Below, piece after piece: positions 43,351 to 53,378 of a stretch of DNA of 64,000 bases (position 1 is the stretch's first letter; each line of letters starts with the position of its first letter). A program made the translations under genes and the position numbers. The stretch spans positions 186,001 through 250,000 of the forward strand of contig NZ_RPHB01000009.1 of the NCBI RefSeq assembly GCF_019343195.1, written 5' to 3'. The stretch is from Arthrospiribacter ruber (GTDB lineage: Bacteria > Bacteroidota > Bacteroidia > Cytophagales > Cyclobacteriaceae). The notes under the pieces were generated by a model. It made no database searches, was not told the DNA's origin, and saw only the letters and a program-made list of their open reading frames with translations.

Positions 43351-44691
43351 ATGGCTACTTGGCTGAAAGAATGGAATCCTGAAGACAACGATTTTTGGGA
43401 ATCAACCGGAAAAAAAATTGCTTGGCGTACCCTCACGATCACTACTATCGCATTGACCCTGTCGTTTTGTACCTGGTTTATGATGTCCGCTATCGTCACC
43501 CGACTACCGGGTATCGGCTTTTCATTCACAGATAACCAACTGTTTTGGCTTGCTGCTCTCCCCGGACTGGCTGCAGGAACTTTAAGGATTGTCCATACAT
43601 TCCTGATCCCGATCTATGGCAGCAGACATACCATTACAGTAGCTACAATACTTAAACTTGTCCCGGTGATTGGGATTGGTTTGGCAGTGATGAATCCTGG
43701 AACACCTTTCTGGGTATTTGTAGTTCTTGCCCTTACGGCAGGATTTGGAGGAGGAGATTTCTCTTCTTTTATGCCATCGACCAATATGTTTTTCCCAGCC
43801 AGGTTAAAGGGAACAGCTTTGGGAATTCAGGCAGGCATCGGTAATTTTGGTGTCAGCATAGCCCAGTTCATGACCCCTGTCATGATCGGAGTAGCCTTAT
43901 ATGGAGCACCTCAGCTTTTCCAAAGTGTAGATAAGGCAACAGGAGAAGTGGTTTCAAAAGAGATTTACCTGCAAAGTGGTGCTTTTTGGTATGCTCCTCT
44001 TTTGATCATCATGGGTATCATTAGTTGGAAATACCTAAAAAGTATTCCAATCAAAGCCTCTTTCAAAGAACAGTTGGATATTTTTGGAGACAAACATACC
44101 TGGTATTGTACCATCACCTACTTTATGACCTTTGGTACTTTTGCTGGACTTTCAGCTGCCTTCCCCTTGCTGATGAAGGTACTTTATGGCAGCTTTGACC
44201 CCAGCTTGGATCCATTGAAATATGCTTTTTACGGGCCCTTAGTGGGCTCTGCATCCAGAATTCTTTTTGGATTTGTGGCAGATAAAACCGGCGGGGCTGT
44301 TTTGACTACTATAACAGGTGTAGGACTCTTAGGCGGAGTGATCGTCTTGCTTTCATTTGGATTGGTCAATCCAACGGGAATGGAGCAGTTTCCACTCTTT
44401 GTGGGCACCATGATGGCCTTGTTTTTTTTCACAGGAATCGGAAATGCCTCGACTTTTCGACAATTTCCTATTATATTTAAGCATAACCCTAGACAAGCGG
44501 CCGGGGTAATTGGTTGGACAGCGGCAATTGCGGCATATGGCCCATTTATATTCTCCTTGGCCCTTGGTGCCTTTATCGGGAGCACTGGCCATGCAGAAGG
44601 CTTCTTCTGGATACTTGCTATCTTCCTGGTCCTCGCGACAGTTATCAACTGGTATTTCTACGATAGAAAAGGAGCTGAGAGACCTTCATAA
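43351..44691 (+). CDS. narK: NarK-family nitrate/nitrite MFS transporter
   Basis: The 446-residue protein has about 12 helices. The nitrate-signature glycine-rich segments are visible: ALTAGFGGGDFSSFMPSTN in helix 5 and FFTGIGNASTFRQFPIIF in helix 11, with Arg residues in the helix 2 and 8 zones. It would import nitrate or exchange it for nitrite, which is needed because the nitrate reductase lacks an export signal. It heads the run of nitrate reductase genes and has an FNR-like promoter. A second, different NarK is at 53379. Confidence 0.92.
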   Translation: MATWLKEWNPEDNDFWESTGKKIAWRTLTITTIALTLSFCTWFMMSAIVTRLPGIGFSFTDNQLFWLAALPGLAAGTLRIVHTFLIPIYGSRHTITVATILKLVPVIGIGLAVMNPGTPFWVFVVLALTAGFGGGDFSSFMPSTNMFFPARLKGTALGIQAGIGNFGVSIAQFMTPVMIGVALYGAPQLFQSVDKATGEVVSKEIYLQSGAFWYAPLLIIMGIISWKYLKSIPIKASFKEQLDIFGDKHTWYCTITYFMTFGTFAGLSAAFPLLMKVLYGSFDPSLDPLKYAFYGPLVGSASRILFGFVADKTGGAVLTTITGVGLLGGVIVLLSFGLVNPTGMEQFPLFVGTMMALFFFTGIGNASTFRQFPIIFKHNPRQAAGVIGWTAAIAAYGPFIFSLALGAFIGSTGHAEGFFWILAIFLVLATVINWYFYDRKGAERPS

Positions 44692-44863
44692 TAAATGCTT
44701 TAGGTGTAAAGTGAATTCAAGAAGCCAAATGATGTCCAGAATGTTTGAAAGTAATGGATTCTAGCAATTGATTGATATCGGGGCTTTCGAAAAGATTTGT
44801 CAAAATATAAATTTCTTTACTAGACTATAATACTCACAAAATCATTATTAATAGAACCACACT

Positions 44864-45919
44864 ATGCTGAAATTATTTCAAACGCTAAACCGGGTAGCCT
44901 TTATCAAAGCCACCATTGCCGCTCTGGCAGTGGTGATTTTGGTGTTTATTGGTTCCAGGAATCTGCAAAATTTTGATGCAGCGCTTATCGCCTACCTGTT
45001 CGGAACCATCTTTGCCGTTTTTGGAATAGCTTACCGTTATTCTGTGTGGTTACAAAGACCACCCACTCGGCTTTACTGGAGACGTAGTATGCAGTTTTTA
45101 TTCAGCAAGGATTTTATCACTTATGCCAGCAGATCCGTGTATCTTCTATTTAGAAACATCCTTTTTCAGCGTTTTATAGCCTACAGAAGCAGAACCAGAT
45201 GGTGGGGACACTTTTTATTGGCCACAGGATGTCTGTTGTCTTTTGCCATAACCGTCCCATTGACTTTTGGATGGATACATTTCACCTTGGAGCCCGGAAG
45301 CTATGAAATCTACAATGCCAATTTTTTCGGATTCAAAGTAGGCTCTTTTGAATTGGGAGGACTAATATCAATATTAGCCTTCAAAGCCTTATTCCTGACT
45401 TCTTTCCCTGTCATCATCGGAGCAGTGATCATGATGAAAAGAAGAGTGAAAGATGGTGGAGTAATCGCAACCCAGTCATTGGAAGGCGATTGGCTTCCCT
45501 TGGTCTTGTTGATCGCTATTTCGGTAACAGGATTGGGTATAGGTTACGATTACACCTTTTTGGATGGAAGGACGCACCAGTTTATGGCCGTAACCCATGC
45601 CATCACAGTGATTCTCTTTTTGATTTGGATGCCTTTCGGAAAATTCTTTCACATTTTCCAGAGGCTGGCCCAACTTGGAGCAAACTTGTATAAAATTGAA
45701 GGAAAAAAACGAGGCATGGCAGTCTGCCCACATACCAAAGAAGAGTTTGCCACTCAAACACACATCAATGATCTCAAAAGAGTTACCAAAGAAGTTGGCT
45801 TTGACTTTACACTTGCTGATGGCAGCAGCCATTTAGACCTCTCTCCCGAAGGAAAAAGGTCTGCCCTGGCAAAAGCACATTTCGAGGCCAGACAAGCTTC
45901 TGGAAAATTCTTCGGTTAA
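44864..45919 (+). CDS. Membrane protein with His pairs, probable b-type cytochrome subunit of the nitrate reductase
   Basis: The 351-residue protein has six or so membrane helices with histidines suited to haem b binding: H116 (RWWGHFLLATG), H139, H238 and H245 (THQFMAVTHAI) and H263 (FFHIFQR). The last segment recalls NarI and other quinol-oxidising cytochrome b anchors. A hydrophilic C-terminal domain of about 75 residues follows. It lies 24 bp before the molybdenum subunit gene, so it is probably the membrane anchor that feeds electrons from menaquinol. The family name is uncertain. Confidence 0.6.
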   Translation: MLKLFQTLNRVAFIKATIAALAVVILVFIGSRNLQNFDAALIAYLFGTIFAVFGIAYRYSVWLQRPPTRLYWRRSMQFLFSKDFITYASRSVYLLFRNILFQRFIAYRSRTRWWGHFLLATGCLLSFAITVPLTFGWIHFTLEPGSYEIYNANFFGFKVGSFELGGLISILAFKALFLTSFPVIIGAVIMMKRRVKDGGVIATQSLEGDWLPLVLLIAISVTGLGIGYDYTFLDGRTHQFMAVTHAITVILFLIWMPFGKFFHIFQRLAQLGANLYKIEGKKRGMAVCPHTKEEFATQTHINDLKRVTKEVGFDFTLADGSSHLDLSPEGKRSALAKAHFEARQASGKFFG

Positions 45920-45943
45920 ACAATAATTCTGAATAATCCCATT

Positions 45944-48175
45944 ATGGCCAAACTACCAGTTTCCGCTGAAAAAATCATAAAACAATACGGTCCCAAAAAG
46001 AACTACACCCCATTGGGTGGTTTCGAAGGATCCAATGAACCTGACCGATTGGTCAAAACCCACTGCTGCTTTTGTGGCATGCAGTGCGGTATACAGCTCA
46101 AGGTAAAAGACAATCAGATAGCAGGCTTTGAACCCTGGATGGAATTTCCTTTCAACGAAGGAAGGCTCTGTCCCAAAGGTGTACAACGCTACCTGCAAAA
46201 CAACCATCCGGATAGAATATTAAGCCCTCTTCAACGCGTAGAAGGCAAAGGTTTTGAACCCATTGACTGGGAATCAGCCATGGGCCGTACCGTCAATGAA
46301 ATCAAAAGAATTCAATCTACCTATGGTAATGATGCCTTTGCCATGCTATCCGGCGTATCTCTGACCAACGAAAAGAGCTACATGGTGGGTAAATTTGCCC
46401 GATTGGCACTCAAAACCAAAAACCTTGACTATAATGGCCGGCTTTGTATGGTTTCAGCGGGGGCAGGAAACAAGAAAGCTTTTGGCTTGGATAGAATTTC
46501 CAATTCCTGGGCAGATTTGAAGCATGCCAAAGTGATCATCATAGCAGGAACCAATATCAGTGAGTGCTTCCCTACCCTTACCCACTACATATGGGAAGCT
46601 AGGGACAATGGAGCTAAATTGATCGTGGTGGATCCAAGAGTTACGCCTATAGCCAGAACTGCTGATCTGCATCTGCCCGTTAAACCAGGCAGAGACTCGG
46701 CACTTTTTGGAGCCATTCTCAAGCAATTGGTAGACAATGATTGGCTAGATCACGACTTTATAGATTACCATACAAGTGGTTTTGAAGAAGCTATAGACGC
46801 AGTTAAAGAATATGATCTGGACTGGGCAGAAGCGACTACAGGCATAGATAAAGAAAAAATCAGACTGGCCGCCGAATGGTGGGGCAAAGCAGATACTTCC
46901 TTTCTGCTACACGCCAGAGGCATTGAGCACCATACCAAAGGGGTGGATAATGTGGTCAGCTGTATCAATATTGTATTGGCTACCGGCCGTATTGGAAAGC
47001 CATATTGCGGATATGGAACCATTACAGGTCAAGGGAATGGGCAAGGAGGTCGCGAGCATGGACATAAATGTGATCAATTGCCTGGCAATAGAGACATCAC
47101 CAATCCCGAGCACAGAAAATACATCGCTGAAGTCTGGGGCGTAGAAGAAAAAGAAATTCCCGGCAAAGGTCTCTCTGCCTACGAAATTATAGAGGCCATT
47201 CATAGAGGAGAAATCAAAGGATTGATTTCCATCTGTTTCAACCCCCTCGTTTCTCTTCCTAATAACAATTTTGTGAGAGAAGCACTGGAAAAACTGGAGT
47301 ATTATATGTGCATAGACTTTTTCCTCAATGAAACTGCCCGGCATGCGGATGTCATCATGGCGGGTTCGTTACACGAAGAAGAAGACGGCACGGTAACCAC
47401 AGCCGAAGGTAGGGTAGTAAAAATCAACCAAGCCATCACTCCTCCAGGCCAAGCCAGAAAAGATAGTGATATCCTGATAGAACTGGCACAAAGATTAGGT
47501 GCAGGTGACAAGTTTAATTACAGCAAAGCTGAAGACATCTTCAACGAGCTCCGGGTAGCTTCCAAAGGAGGCACGGCGGATTATTACGGCATTACCTACA
47601 AAAAAATCGAGGAAAACATGGGCATTTTCTGGCCATGTCCATCCGAAGACCATCCAGGAACCCCTAGACTTTGGGAAGATAAAAAATTCAAAACCCCTGA
47701 TGGAAAAGCTCACTTCAATGCAGTACCCTACAGGGAACCTTCTGAGGTGACCGATAAAGAATTCCCGGTGACCCTCACCACAGGAAGGGTAGTGTCCCAA
47801 TATCTGTCTGGAACGCAAACCAGAAGAATCGGCAAACTTGTAGACCAATACCCTGAACCGCTTTTGGAGATCCATCCAAGCTTGGCCCAGCAGTTTGGCA
47901 TCAAGGAGCGGGAATTGGTCAGGGTATCTACCAGAAGAGGAGAAGCCGTTTTCCCTGCCCAAATTGTAGAGACTATCCGGCCCGACACAGTTTTTATTCC
48001 CTACCACTGGGGAGGCAGCCAATCTGCCAATCAATTGACCATTGGCACATTGGATCCTGTATCCAAAATTCCGGAATTTAAAGTCTGTGCCTGCAAATTG
48101 GAGCCGCTCAAAAAATGGGCTGCCCCATCCACTGATTCATTGGCATTTCAAAGCCACGAAACCCTAAAACCATAA
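45944..48175 (+). CDS. Molybdopterin oxidoreductase, cytoplasmic-type nitrate reductase catalytic subunit
   Basis: The 743-residue protein has a [4Fe-4S] site C41-x2-C44-x3-C48-x27-C76 and a Mo-binding Cys169 ([10 protein letters not shown]), the Cys-ligated pattern of the NasA/NapA branch. The C-terminal cap has [16 protein letters not shown] and FIPYHWGG, again like NasA. There is no twin-arginine signal, so the active site should face the cytoplasm. No sirohaem nitrite reductase is nearby and the genes sit with ferredoxin, Rieske and membrane partners, so a respiratory use of a Nas-like catalytic subunit is inferred. Confidence 0.85.
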   Translation: MAKLPVSAEKIIKQYGPKKNYTPLGGFEGSNEPDRLVKTHCCFCGMQCGIQLKVKDNQIAGFEPWMEFPFNEGRLCPKGVQRYLQNNHPDRILSPLQRVEGKGFEPIDWESAMGRTVNEIKRIQSTYGNDAFAMLSGVSLTNEKSYMVGKFARLALKTKNLDYNGRLCMVSAGAGNKKAFGLDRISNSWADLKHAKVIIIAGTNISECFPTLTHYIWEARDNGAKLIVVDPRVTPIARTADLHLPVKPGRDSALFGAILKQLVDNDWLDHDFIDYHTSGFEEAIDAVKEYDLDWAEATTGIDKEKIRLAAEWWGKADTSFLLHARGIEHHTKGVDNVVSCINIVLATGRIGKPYCGYGTITGQGNGQGGREHGHKCDQLPGNRDITNPEHRKYIAEVWGVEEKEIPGKGLSAYEIIEAIHRGEIKGLISICFNPLVSLPNNNFVREALEKLEYYMCIDFFLNETARHADVIMAGSLHEEEDGTVTTAEGRVVKINQAITPPGQARKDSDILIELAQRLGAGDKFNYSKAEDIFNELRVASKGGTADYYGITYKKIEENMGIFWPCPSEDHPGTPRLWEDKKFKTPDGKAHFNAVPYREPSEVTDKEFPVTLTTGRVVSQYLSGTQTRRIGKLVDQYPEPLLEIHPSLAQQFGIKERELVRVSTRRGEAVFPAQIVETIRPDTVFIPYHWGGSQSANQLTIGTLDPVSKIPEFKVCACKLEPLKKWAAPSTDSLAFQSHETLKP

Positions 48176-48187
48176 ACCACATCTATT

Positions 48188-48760
48188 ATGCCTAGTAGTA
48201 CAAAATATGACCAGCAAATGGGATTTTTCATTGACATGCAGCGGTGTATCGGCTGCCATGCCTGCGAAATGGCCTGCGCTGAATGTGAAACCAACGGCCA
48301 GGAAAGCATGATCCATATTCACTATGTGGAAAGGGCTGTTTCTACGCAGACTACCGTTCAAGTCTGTATGCATTGCGAAGACCCTGCCTGTGCCAATGTC
48401 TGTCCAGCAGATGCCATTTCCAAAGACGAATTTGGTGTAGTTCATACCGCAGAGACATCCCGCTGTATCGGTTGCTCTAACTGCGTGTTGGCCTGTCCTT
48501 TTGGAGTTCCGCAAAAACAGGAAAAAGCTGAACTGATGATGAAGTGTAACATGTGTTATGACCGTACCTCAGCAGGTAAAAAACCGATGTGCGCTACAGT
48601 TTGCCCTTCACAGGCACTGTTTTATGGAACCAGAGAAGAAATCGAGAAAAAGAGACCTGACAGTGTTCCTGTTGACACCTTTTTCTTCGGGGAGCAGGAA
48701 GTAAAGACCAAAGTAAAAATTATGATGCCGAAAGGCAGCAATTACCTCAAAGTGCAATAA
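48188..48760 (+). CDS. Four-cluster ferredoxin-type electron transfer subunit
   Basis: The 190-residue protein has the DmsB/NrfC-like set of cysteine motifs: [40 protein letters not shown] and CNMCYDR ... [10 protein letters not shown], enough for four [4Fe-4S] clusters. It has no export signal. It lies 12 bp after the molybdenum subunit gene and should carry electrons from the membrane part to the catalytic subunit. Confidence 0.9.
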   Translation: MPSSTKYDQQMGFFIDMQRCIGCHACEMACAECETNGQESMIHIHYVERAVSTQTTVQVCMHCEDPACANVCPADAISKDEFGVVHTAETSRCIGCSNCVLACPFGVPQKQEKAELMMKCNMCYDRTSAGKKPMCATVCPSQALFYGTREEIEKKRPDSVPVDTFFFGEQEVKTKVKIMMPKGSNYLKVQ

Positions 48761-48772
48761 TCAGCCAGTACT

Positions 48773-49285
48773 ATGAAAGAAGAAAAAGCAGGTGAAACAC
48801 CACAGTGGAAAAATGATTTCCCTATAGACAAGGAGGAAGCTACCCACGTTTCCAGAAGAGAGTTTGCCAAGTTCCTCACCCTATTCTCCGGCGCACTTGC
48901 CCTTGGAAATGGAGCTATTGTGCTCAAAAGCATCGCCTTTCCTGAAAAAGAACTGGAAGGCCAGCATTTCATTTGTGAAGAAGGTCAAGTTCCTATGGGC
49001 GAAATGCTCCAATTTGAGATTGAGGGCGATAAGGTCATTCCTTATATTCTGATCCATTTGGAAGATGGAGAATGGAGGGCCTTTGAACAGAAATGTACGC
49101 ACTTGGCCTGTGCAGTCATTTACCGAAAAGATTTAAATTTGATTGAGTGTCCATGTCACAAGGGCTATTTTGATCCCAAAACTGGTGTTGTGACCCAGGG
49201 TCCACCTCCTAGACCTTTGCCTCAATTGGAAGTAGTGATTGAAAATGGGAAAGTGTTTGTCAAAGCTAAAAGCCATAAAGCCTAA
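48773..49285 (+). CDS. Rieske [2Fe-2S] protein with twin-arginine-like N-terminus
   Basis: The 170-residue protein has S-R-R-E-F-A-K-F-L (27-35) followed by a hydrophobic stretch (36-53), as in Rieske Tat signal anchors, then the cluster motifs CTHLACAV (C108, H110) and CPCHKGYFD (C126, H129). If exported by Tat, its cluster would face the periplasm, opposite to the catalytic subunit. A Rieske subunit within a nitrate reductase cluster is unusual in bacteria; halophilic archaeal nar operons provide a parallel. It is placed 12 bp after the ferredoxin gene. Confidence 0.85.
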   Translation: MKEEKAGETPQWKNDFPIDKEEATHVSRREFAKFLTLFSGALALGNGAIVLKSIAFPEKELEGQHFICEEGQVPMGEMLQFEIEGDKVIPYILIHLEDGEWRAFEQKCTHLACAVIYRKDLNLIECPCHKGYFDPKTGVVTQGPPPRPLPQLEVVIENGKVFVKAKSHKA

Positions 49286-49290
49286 ACGAT

Positions 49291-49545
49291 ATGAGTAATT
49301 TCAGATATTCCCAAAAAGAAGCACACCCTAATAAAACCAATACCCTGATGACAGGCATCACGCTATTACTGATTCTATTGGTCAGTATTCAGATTTGGTT
49401 ATTATATTCGGCATTGAACAATGCCCTGACAGATAATTTCAATATTGCATTGGGAACATTTATCGGTTCATCGGTATTGTTTATAGCAGCAGCTTGGCTT
49501 TTACGCTATTTACCTGAGCCAAGAAAACCCAAAATCAAAGAATAA
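49291..49545 (+). CDS. Small two-helix membrane protein of the nitrate reductase cluster
   Basis: The 84-residue protein has a basic N-terminus, two membrane helices (about 22-43 and 53-72) and a charged tail (LPEPRKPKIKE). It lies 5 bp after the Rieske gene and 7 bp before moaA, so it is surely part of the operon. The layout resembles small DUF6755-type proteins found beside Rieske genes, but I am not certain. A structural role in the membrane complex is likely. Confidence 0.65.
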   Translation: MSNFRYSQKEAHPNKTNTLMTGITLLLILLVSIQIWLLYSALNNALTDNFNIALGTFIGSSVLFIAAAWLLRYLPEPRKPKIKE

Positions 49546-49552
49546 AAGCAAC

Positions 49553-50533
49553 ATGCTCCAAGATCGGTTTCAACGTGTACATGATTACCTAAGAATCTCT
49601 CTGACAGATAGCTGCAACTTCCGTTGTACTTATTGTATGCCTGAGGAAAATATCCAGTGCATGCCCAATGCACATCTGATGCAGCCGGATGAAATCGAGA
49701 CCATTGCCAAAATATTCGTTTCACTAGGTGTGAAAAAAATCAGACTGACAGGAGGAGAACCAATGGTTCGCAAGGAGTTTGCCGAAATTGTAGAACGATT
49801 GGCAAAACTTCCTGTAGAACTCACCCTTACAACCAATGGGGTCTTGGTTCATCAATATTTAGGTCTTTTCAAAAAAGCCGGTATCCGGTCATTGAATGTA
49901 AGCTTGGATTCTCTCAAGCAAGAAACATTCTTCAAGCTAACCAAAAGGGATAAATTCCAACAAGTCTGGGACAACATAGAATTACTTCTAAAACATGATT
50001 TTCGTATAAAAATCAATGTAGTTGCACTTAATGGTATTATTGAAAATGAACTTTTGGATTTTGTAAAAATCACCAAACAACTTCCCCTTCATGTAAGGTT
50101 CATAGAGTTTATGCCCTTTGCTGGCAATCTTTGGGATAGTTCGAAGGTGCTGACTGCTCAGAAAATGTTAGATATGGTCAAAGAAGAGTTTGATGTAGTC
50201 AAACTCAAGGACGAACCCCATGCCACGGCCAAAAAATACAAAGCAATTGGTCATGAAGGCACTTTTGCTTTTATTACGACTATGAGCGAGCATTTTTGTG
50301 GTAGTTGTAATCGTATGCGAATCACTGCTGATGGCAAAATGAAAAACTGCCTTTTCGGAAAAGAAGAAATGGATCTTCTCGGTACCCTGAGAGCGGGTAA
50401 GGAAATTGAACCACTGATTCGACTCTCTCTATACAACAAACATGCTGCATTAGGCGGTCAATTTTCCCCTGATTACCAAAAGGCTGAAGCTGACAAAATC
50501 GAAAATCGTAGTATGATTAAGATTGGGGGATAA
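49553..50533 (+). CDS. moaA: GTP 3',8-cyclase MoaA
   Basis: MoaA is the radical-SAM first enzyme of molybdenum cofactor synthesis. The 326-residue protein has the N-terminal cluster motif CNFRCTYC (C21, C25, C28), the C-terminal cluster C-x2-C-x13-C (CGSCNRMRITADGKMKNC) and the conserved terminal Gly-Gly (MIKIGG) needed for activity. It follows the small nitrate reductase membrane gene by 7 bp, linking cofactor supply with the enzyme that uses it. Confidence 0.95.
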   Translation: MLQDRFQRVHDYLRISLTDSCNFRCTYCMPEENIQCMPNAHLMQPDEIETIAKIFVSLGVKKIRLTGGEPMVRKEFAEIVERLAKLPVELTLTTNGVLVHQYLGLFKKAGIRSLNVSLDSLKQETFFKLTKRDKFQQVWDNIELLLKHDFRIKINVVALNGIIENELLDFVKITKQLPLHVRFIEFMPFAGNLWDSSKVLTAQKMLDMVKEEFDVVKLKDEPHATAKKYKAIGHEGTFAFITTMSEHFCGSCNRMRITADGKMKNCLFGKEEMDLLGTLRAGKEIEPLIRLSLYNKHAALGGQFSPDYQKAEADKIENRSMIKIGG

Positions 50534-50838
50534 AAAGGATATTAATTGATATTAGTGGATATTGATGGATATTTTGAGGGGAAGTTTGTTTTTGAAATAT
50601 GGTAGAAATACAATTGAAATATTTAGAAATAGAAATACTATTGGATATTTTGGGTAAAGTTGGTTTTGGAAAATGATGGATATATGATTGAAAAGATGTA
50701 GTTCTAACCTCTAACCCTGCTTTAGCTTATAAACCTGGCAGGTTGATCTAATCTGCTACTTTGACAAAGTAAGACTAATCAGTCAAAGAAGTTCCAAAAA
50801 GAAAAAATAGAAGAAGCCCATTTTAGTAAAATACAAAT
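50534..50838. repeat. Intergenic repeat mosaic, copy 4
   Basis: The first half (about 50537-50690) is made of GGATATTAATTGATATTAG, TGGATATTGATGGATATTTT, GAAATATGGTAGAAATAC and similar words. The second half (50700-50838) is plain spacer with the moeA promoter; a GGCAGGTTGATCTAATCTGC stretch near 50738 could form a weak hairpin. Confidence 0.65.
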
Positions 50839-52014
50839 ATGATCTCAGTCAATCAGGCTAAATCAATACTTCAAAAGCACACCCCTTCAGCGAAATCTAA
50901 CATTTTACCGCTCGAAAAAGCCATAGGCTTGATCTGCACCAAAGACATTCATTCCCCGATTGCAGTTCCTTCTTTTGACAATTCAGCGATGGATGGCTAC
51001 GCTATTAGCTGGGATGATCAGCAAGAGCCATGGCAAGTGGTATCAGAAGTAGCTGCTGGAGATGGTGAATTTCATGTATTGCAAAAAGGCCAAGCCAGTA
51101 GAATTTTTACCGGAGCCCCGATACCTAAAGGAGCGGATACTGTAATCCCACAAGAATGGGTTGAAAGAGATGGAAATCAAATTACATTTGACAAAAGCAG
51201 CTTCACAAGAGGCAGCAACGTTCGTCTAAAAGGAGCTCAGACGGAAGCTGGAGGTATTATTTTAAAAAAAGGTGCGCTAATCAACCCCGGCGGCATAGGT
51301 CTTTTAGCATCTGTGGGGATTGCTGAAATTCCTGTGTACAGCCCTCCAAAAGTTGCGGTAATTATCACTGGAAACGAATTGCAAGAGCTGGGAAAGCCCC
51401 TATCTTTTGGCCAAATTTACAATTCAAATGGACCTGTTCTGCAAAGTTACTTAAATACCTTAGGTGTAGAGGAGGTGCAGAGTACGCAAGCCATTGATGA
51501 ACCACATGAATTGCAAAAAGCCATAGAAAACTCCCTTGCAAACGCTGATATCCTGATTCTTTCTGGCGGTATTTCTGTCGGAGATTATGACTATGTAAAA
51601 ACAGGATTAACAAAAGCAGGAGTTGAGGAATTATTTTACAAAATAAAACAAAGACCCGGGAAGCCCCTTTACGTTGGGATTTTGGGTGAAAAATTAATCT
51701 TCGCCTTACCAGGTAACCCTGCTTCTGTCATTACTTGTTTCAATCAATATGTCAAGCCATCACTTTTACAATACATGGGGCATAAGAATTCCTGGCAACC
51801 TACAGCAAAGCTTCCTTTGGCCGAACCTCTAAAAAGAAAAGCGGGACTCACTTTCTTCCTAAAAGCCAAGATTGAAAATAACCAGGTGCACATCTTGACT
51901 GGGCAGGAATCATTCAATCTGATCTCCTTTGGAGCAGCTGACTGTTTTGCTGAAGTTGCAGAAGAAACTGAAGAGATGGCGGCAGGCTCTTTGATAAATG
52001 TGTATCATTGGTAA
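50839..52014 (+). CDS. moeA: Molybdopterin molybdenumtransferase MoeA
   Basis: MoeA inserts molybdenum into adenylylated molybdopterin. The 391-residue protein has the MoeA N-terminal domain with FDNSAMDGYAI, the ligand region IFTGAPIPKGADTVIPQEW, the MoCF-like domain with TGNELQELGKPLSFGQIYNSNG and SGGISVGDYDYVK, and LPGNPASV. It is complete. The stop lies 4 bp before the TauE/SafE start. Confidence 0.94.
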   Translation: MISVNQAKSILQKHTPSAKSNILPLEKAIGLICTKDIHSPIAVPSFDNSAMDGYAISWDDQQEPWQVVSEVAAGDGEFHVLQKGQASRIFTGAPIPKGADTVIPQEWVERDGNQITFDKSSFTRGSNVRLKGAQTEAGGIILKKGALINPGGIGLLASVGIAEIPVYSPPKVAVIITGNELQELGKPLSFGQIYNSNGPVLQSYLNTLGVEEVQSTQAIDEPHELQKAIENSLANADILILSGGISVGDYDYVKTGLTKAGVEELFYKIKQRPGKPLYVGILGEKLIFALPGNPASVITCFNQYVKPSLLQYMGHKNSWQPTAKLPLAEPLKRKAGLTFFLKAKIENNQVHILTGQESFNLISFGAADCFAEVAEETEEMAAGSLINVYHW

Positions 52015-52018
52015 TAAC

Positions 52019-52753
52019 ATGGACGAGGCTTGGATTATGCTATTCGTCTTGATGCCTTTGGCTGCATTCCTCTATGCGGCAGTTGGGCATGGTGGCGCCA
52101 GTAGCTACCTGATGTTTTTGGCACTTTTTAATTTTGCTCCAGAGCAGATTCGACCTACAGCTTTGATGCTGAATATGGTGGTATCCCTGCTTGCATTTTT
52201 AGCATATCGGAAAACAGTTGCATTTCCTACTAACCTATTCCTTTCTCTAATTATCTTTTCCATCCCTGCTGCATACCTAGGGGGAACGATTTTAGTCGAT
52301 ACTGTTCTATACAAGCAAATATTAGGGATGCTTTTGTTCTTCCCAATCCTACGTTTTTTAAATGTATTCCCAATAGCCAAAGAGCGGGTAATTCAAAGAG
52401 TATGGTGGATGGCACCAATATTAGGCATTTCGATAGGTTTCTTTTCTGGCTTGATCGGCATAGGAGGTGGTATCATCCTATCTCCCATCTTGCTAATGCT
52501 GGGTTGGACCTCAATGAAAGAAACTGCTGCATTGAGTGCCTTATTCATCTTCTTCAACTCAGTAGCTGGATACATAGGAGCTGATGCAGTAAATATTTCC
52601 ATCGATGCTAAGCTTTGGTATTTGATGCCCTTGACTGTAGCTGGAGGAGCGATTGGCGCTTATTTGGGAGCAAAGCGCTTCAATGTAAATGTTGTAAAAT
52701 ACATCCTTACAACCGTCCTTTTCTTTGCTGCTATAAAATTAATTTGGGCATGA
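52019..52753 (+). CDS. TauE/SafE family membrane transporter
   Basis: From ATG at 52019 (MDEAWIMLFVLMPLAAFLYA) the protein has 244 residues and about eight helices. The repeats GHGGASSYLMFLALFN and GLIGIGGGIILSPILLML are the paired TauE/SafE motifs. The family exports or imports sulfite, sulfonates and related anions. Here it is embedded between moeA and mobA with overlaps on both sides, so a role tied to molybdenum cofactor (sulfur or anion handling) is suspected. A 51998 start would overlap moeA and is not needed. Confidence 0.82.
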   Translation: MDEAWIMLFVLMPLAAFLYAAVGHGGASSYLMFLALFNFAPEQIRPTALMLNMVVSLLAFLAYRKTVAFPTNLFLSLIIFSIPAAYLGGTILVDTVLYKQILGMLLFFPILRFLNVFPIAKERVIQRVWWMAPILGISIGFFSGLIGIGGGIILSPILLMLGWTSMKETAALSALFIFFNSVAGYIGADAVNISIDAKLWYLMPLTVAGGAIGAYLGAKRFNVNVVKYILTTVLFFAAIKLIWA

Positions 52754-53337
52754 AAGAATTAGAAATTTACATTTTGGCAGGCGGAAAAAGCAGTAGAATG
52801 GGCAGTGACAAAGGTCTGGTCAAAATCACTGGTAAGCCTATGATTCAGTATTTGATCGAATCAATAGGTACTCTTCCCTACCCTCTTCGAATAATCGCAC
52901 ATGACCCTGCATATCGGCAGTTTGACCTGAAAGTTATTGAAGACACTATCCCAGAGAAAGGCCCACTTGGAGGGTTATTAACCGCTTTGACTAATGCTAA
53001 GGGAAATAACGTTTGCCTTTTAAGCTGTGATATGCCTTTTTTAAAGACAGAAACTTTGAATGCTTTGATCACTCAATCCAGAGAAAACTACATCACAGTT
53101 TCAAGGTTAAAAGACAGAACACTCCCCTTTCCAGGAGTATACCCAGAAAGCTTAATTTCCGCCGTTGAAGAGCATGTGGTCAACGATAAATTAAAACTTC
53201 AAAGTTTCATCCAAGAAAAGCCCCATCAATTTTTCGCTTTGGATGAACGCCATAAATTAAGCCCTATAGAATTTATAAATATCAACACGCCAACAGACAT
53301 AGCCCAAGCTGCAACTTGGCTGAAGAAAAATCATTGA
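52750..53337 (+). CDS. mobA: Molybdenum cofactor guanylyltransferase MobA
   Basis: From ATG at 52750, overlapping the TauE stop (ATGA), the protein has 195 residues. The nucleotide-binding signature LAGGKSSRMGSDKG is at 9-22 and the Mg-binding region LLSCDMPFLKTE near 96. MobA attaches GMP to Mo-molybdopterin to make the bis-MGD form used by the nitrate reductase at 45944. An upstream alternative start (52615) lies inside the TauE gene and adds a nonsense leader. Confidence 0.9.
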   Translation: MKELEIYILAGGKSSRMGSDKGLVKITGKPMIQYLIESIGTLPYPLRIIAHDPAYRQFDLKVIEDTIPEKGPLGGLLTALTNAKGNNVCLLSCDMPFLKTETLNALITQSRENYITVSRLKDRTLPFPGVYPESLISAVEEHVVNDKLKLQSFIQEKPHQFFALDERHKLSPIEFININTPTDIAQAATWLKKNH

Positions 53338-53378
53338 TTATCTTAAACGGTAAAGGAAAAAACTAAAACCTCAAAACT

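Noticed and set aside
44768-44781. FNR-like site TTGAT-TGAT-ATCGG before the nitrate reductase operon
   Set aside because: The right arm matches at three of five bases and its distance to the nearest -7 candidate differs from that at nirK and narK by 5 bp.
47495-48034. 179-codon minus-strand ORF inside the nitrate reductase gene
   Set aside because: Shadow of a well-supported coding frame.
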